Of a stretch of DNA of 38,244 bases, positions 36,356 through 38,244 are shown piece after piece. Where the stretch lies: the NCBI GenBank assembly GCA_947448395.1, contig CANFNA010000010.1:1-38244 (forward strand), in the 5' to 3' direction. The notes beneath the pieces are model-generated. The model saw only the letters and a list, made by a program, of their open reading frames with translations, did not search any database and was not told where the DNA came from. Made by a program: the position numbers and the translations under genes. Positions within the stretch are counted from its first letter, which is position 1, and each line of letters begins with the position of its first letter. The DNA comes from Chthoniobacteraceae bacterium. GTDB lineage: Bacteria; Verrucomicrobiota; Verrucomicrobiia; Chthoniobacterales; Chthoniobacteraceae.

Positions 36356-38062
36356 ATGAAAAGGGAACTCTCTCTCGCCATAAAATGGCACGCGTTCGGC
36401 TTGTGCTTAAGTTTGTGGATGCCACCGCATGTGAACGCTCACCCTGCGAGTGACGCACCTAACCAAGAGCGCAAAAACGGATCGGAGGCAGAGGCATTCG
36501 TCATTCAAAAACAATCCGGTCATGGTTGGGTTCTCGCTCAGGCAGGATCGTCCGCTCCACCGAAACCGGCCTTTGCAGGGAGTGGATCAAAGCCCGAATA
36601 CGCGTCCGCATTCGCGCCATTCGGCCCACGTGTAAAAGTCCGCTGGGACGATCGAAATCTGTATGTGGAGAGTAATGGTTTGCCGTTACACGGAATGATG
36701 AAGGGCATCACGGCTTGGCAGCAACAGGTCCCGCTCCCGCAAAACTACACGGGCAAGAATGCATGGCAAATTCCGCGAAATCCTGTTCCCGCAAAAATCT
36801 CGCAGTCAATTAAGGACCGCTTCTTGCGCGGTGCAGTTGCCTTGGCTGTGAATGGCATTCCAATCTTCAATCCGCAGAATAATCGTGGCGAAATATCTGC
36901 GGAAATTGGGGAGCTAGACCAGTGGGGAGGGCATTGCGGGCGCGCCGACGACTATCATTACCATGCGGCCCCGCTCCATTTGGAAGCAATTGCTGGCAAG
37001 GGACGCCCGATTGCCATCGCTCTGGACGGCTACCCGCTTTTTGGACTGACGGAACCCGACGGGGCTACGCCCGTTGGGCTTGACGCGTACAACGGGCATC
37101 ACACGTCAACGCTTGGGTATCATTACCACGCATCGTTAAAGTATCCGTATGTGAACGGTGGATTTTATGGCGAGGTGGTTGAACGTGAAGGCCAAGTGGA
37201 CCCTCAACCCAGGGCTCAGCCAATTAGGCCTGCGCTACAAGCTCTGCGAGGCGCTCAGATTCTCGGGTTCTCCGCGGCGGAGGACGAAAGAAAATTTTCG
37301 TTGCAGTACGAGCTGAATAAAAAATCGTTCGCGATCCGTTACTCGATGGTTGGTGCAGGTGATTGGAAATTTGAATTCACGAATGCCGATGGCTCAGTGA
37401 CGGACCAAATCTATCGCGCCGAAACTCAATCCGGAGGAGGTGGTGCGAAGGATGCGCAGCGAGGGGAAGCAAAAGGCCGTGAGGGAATGAAAAACGAAAG
37501 CCCCGACAGTCGGCGTCCAGACGAATCCCGCCCACCTCCTCCCCGCCAGCCCGCTCCAGAGGCTGCTCTGCCACCTCCTCTTCCCCAGATCGGGTCCTTT
37601 GCCCTGAAAAGTCCGGTGGTAACTGCAGACGGTTGTCTGCCAGTCGAATTCACCGGAGATGGCGCCGGAATATCTCCTCCCCTTGAGTGGAGTGGCGCAC
37701 CGACAGGAACCAAGAGCTACGTCCTGATAATGCACCACGTTGATCCTCAGGGAAAAATCAAGTGGTACTGGACGCTTTACAACCTAGCGGCGGATCTCCA
37801 ATCGCTTCCGAGTAATGCTCAAGGGATGGGACTCTCAGGGAGTAACAGCGTGAATAATCGTCTGGGATACGCGCCACCTCACTCCAAAGGGCCGGGCGCA
37901 AAGACTTACATCCTGACGCTCTATGCACTCTCAGAACCGTTACAGATCAAAGTCCCGCCTGCTACTGTGAATCGGGAACTGCTTCTCGAAGCGATGAAAG
38001 GCAAGATACTAGCCGCTGCAGAACTCCGAGTCCTGTATACACGTGGAGATCGGGCGCCATGA
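36356..38062 (+). CDS. Secreted YHYH-domain and PEBP (Raf kinase inhibitor-like) fusion protein
   Basis: 568 residues. A signal peptide ends near residue 29 (AFGLCLSLWMPPHVNAHP). A YHYH domain (PF14240 type) follows at about residues 75-300, with both diagnostic motifs, YHYH 200-203 (after GGHCGRADD) and YHYH 255-258, plus ALDGYPLFGL and YPYVNGGFYGEV. The His-rich motifs suggest metal binding; the function of the family is unknown. A Lys/Arg- and Pro-rich linker (about 370-411; RPPPPRQPAPEAALPPPLP) joins a phosphatidylethanolamine-binding protein domain of the YbhB type (about 412-565): FTGDGAGISPPLEWSGAP, WYWTLYNLAADLQSLP, YAPPHSKGPGAKTYILTLYA. The usual D-P-D-A-P ligand-pocket segment is altered to HHVDPQGK. 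The stop overlaps the next ATG (ATGA), implying an operon with another secreted protein. Confidence 0.9.
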   Translation: MKRELSLAIKWHAFGLCLSLWMPPHVNAHPASDAPNQERKNGSEAEAFVIQKQSGHGWVLAQAGSSAPPKPAFAGSGSKPEYASAFAPFGPRVKVRWDDRNLYVESNGLPLHGMMKGITAWQQQVPLPQNYTGKNAWQIPRNPVPAKISQSIKDRFLRGAVALAVNGIPIFNPQNNRGEISAEIGELDQWGGHCGRADDYHYHAAPLHLEAIAGKGRPIAIALDGYPLFGLTEPDGATPVGLDAYNGHHTSTLGYHYHASLKYPYVNGGFYGEVVEREGQVDPQPRAQPIRPALQALRGAQILGFSAAEDERKFSLQYELNKKSFAIRYSMVGAGDWKFEFTNADGSVTDQIYRAETQSGGGGAKDAQRGEAKGREGMKNESPDSRRPDESRPPPPRQPAPEAALPPPLPQIGSFALKSPVVTADGCLPVEFTGDGAGISPPLEWSGAPTGTKSYVLIMHHVDPQGKIKWYWTLYNLAADLQSLPSNAQGMGLSGSNSVNNRLGYAPPHSKGPGAKTYILTLYALSEPLQIKVPPATVNRELLLEAMKGKILAAAELRVLYTRGDRAP

Positions 38063-38244
38063 AAATGCTCCAAGCAATCCTCGTTTCTTTGTTCGGGCTG
38101 TGTGCTTTTTCTGGTGTGTTAGCAGCACCTGCCGCGCGTAAAGGCATCATGTACAAGCCGACTTCAGAGGGCGGCCGCGCGTGTTACATCGACGGCGCCT
38201 TCGCCTACAATATGCCAGCCGTTCCTCTTGGCATGTATGGAACC
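38059..38244 (+). CDS. Secreted protein of unknown function, 5' part (runs off window)
   Basis: The frame is open from ATG 38059 to the window edge, 62 codons, and its ATG overlaps the stop of the YHYH-PEBP gene (ATGA). The first ~23 residues are a classical signal peptide: MKMLQAILVSLFGLCAFSGV then LAAPAA with an Ala-x-Ala cleavage site. The visible mature part (KGIMYKPTSEGGRACYIDGA, then FAYNMPAVPLGMYG) matches no family I recognise. Coupling suggests it is made with the YHYH-PEBP protein and may act with it outside the cytoplasm. Confidence 0.75.
   Translation, partial: MKMLQAILVSLFGLCAFSGVLAAPAARKGIMYKPTSEGGRACYIDGAFAYNMPAVPLGMYGT

Overview
The window looks like a chromosomal segment from a member of the Verrucomicrobiota. 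The basis is circumstantial: a secreted protein that mixes autotransporter-associated (PATR) beta-strand repeats, LamG lectin domains, an RCC1 propeller and a long Ig array; a Tat-exported Gfo/Idh/MocA oxidoreductase; a YHYH-domain protein; moderately high GC; and weak Shine-Dalgarno sequences. No rRNA, tRNA, CRISPR array, insertion sequence or phage gene was seen.

Left edge (1-1788): the 3' part of an HrpB-type DEAH-box helicase gene. A short AT-rich gap and a compact pair of perfect hairpins (1941-2008, REP-like) follow. The hairpins overlap the apparent first codons of the next gene.

Centre (1926-29072): one uninterrupted gene for a secreted protein of about 9,048 residues, filling 71% of the window. 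The order is: signal peptide; an N-terminal jelly-roll-like domain; about 2,500 residues of beta-helix-type PATR repeats and larger paralogous modules; lectin-like modules; about 4,000 residues of tandem Ig-like domains (41 by eye); and an unrecognised C-terminal domain of about 190 residues. Four LamG/concanavalin-like domains and a seven-blade RCC1 propeller are inserted inside other repeat units rather than between them. No autotransporter barrel, PEP-CTERM, LPXTG or transmembrane anchor is visible. The best guess is a very large surface adhesin or matrix protein with a lectin-decorated head on an Ig stalk.

Right part (29212-35568): five co-directional, tightly packed genes. They are a MurU-like sugar-1-phosphate nucleotidyltransferase with an extra left-handed beta-helix, an AmgK-like sugar kinase (ATGA overlap), a MerR-type regulator preceded by a perfect dyad, a cytosolic VIT-VWA protein, and a Tat-exported Gfo/Idh/MocA oxidoreductase. 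The first two probably salvage cell-wall amino sugar to UDP-MurNAc.

Right edge: a minus-strand SOUL heme-binding-family lipoprotein, divergent from a secreted YHYH-PEBP fusion protein. The latter overlaps by ATGA the start of a further secreted protein that runs off the window.
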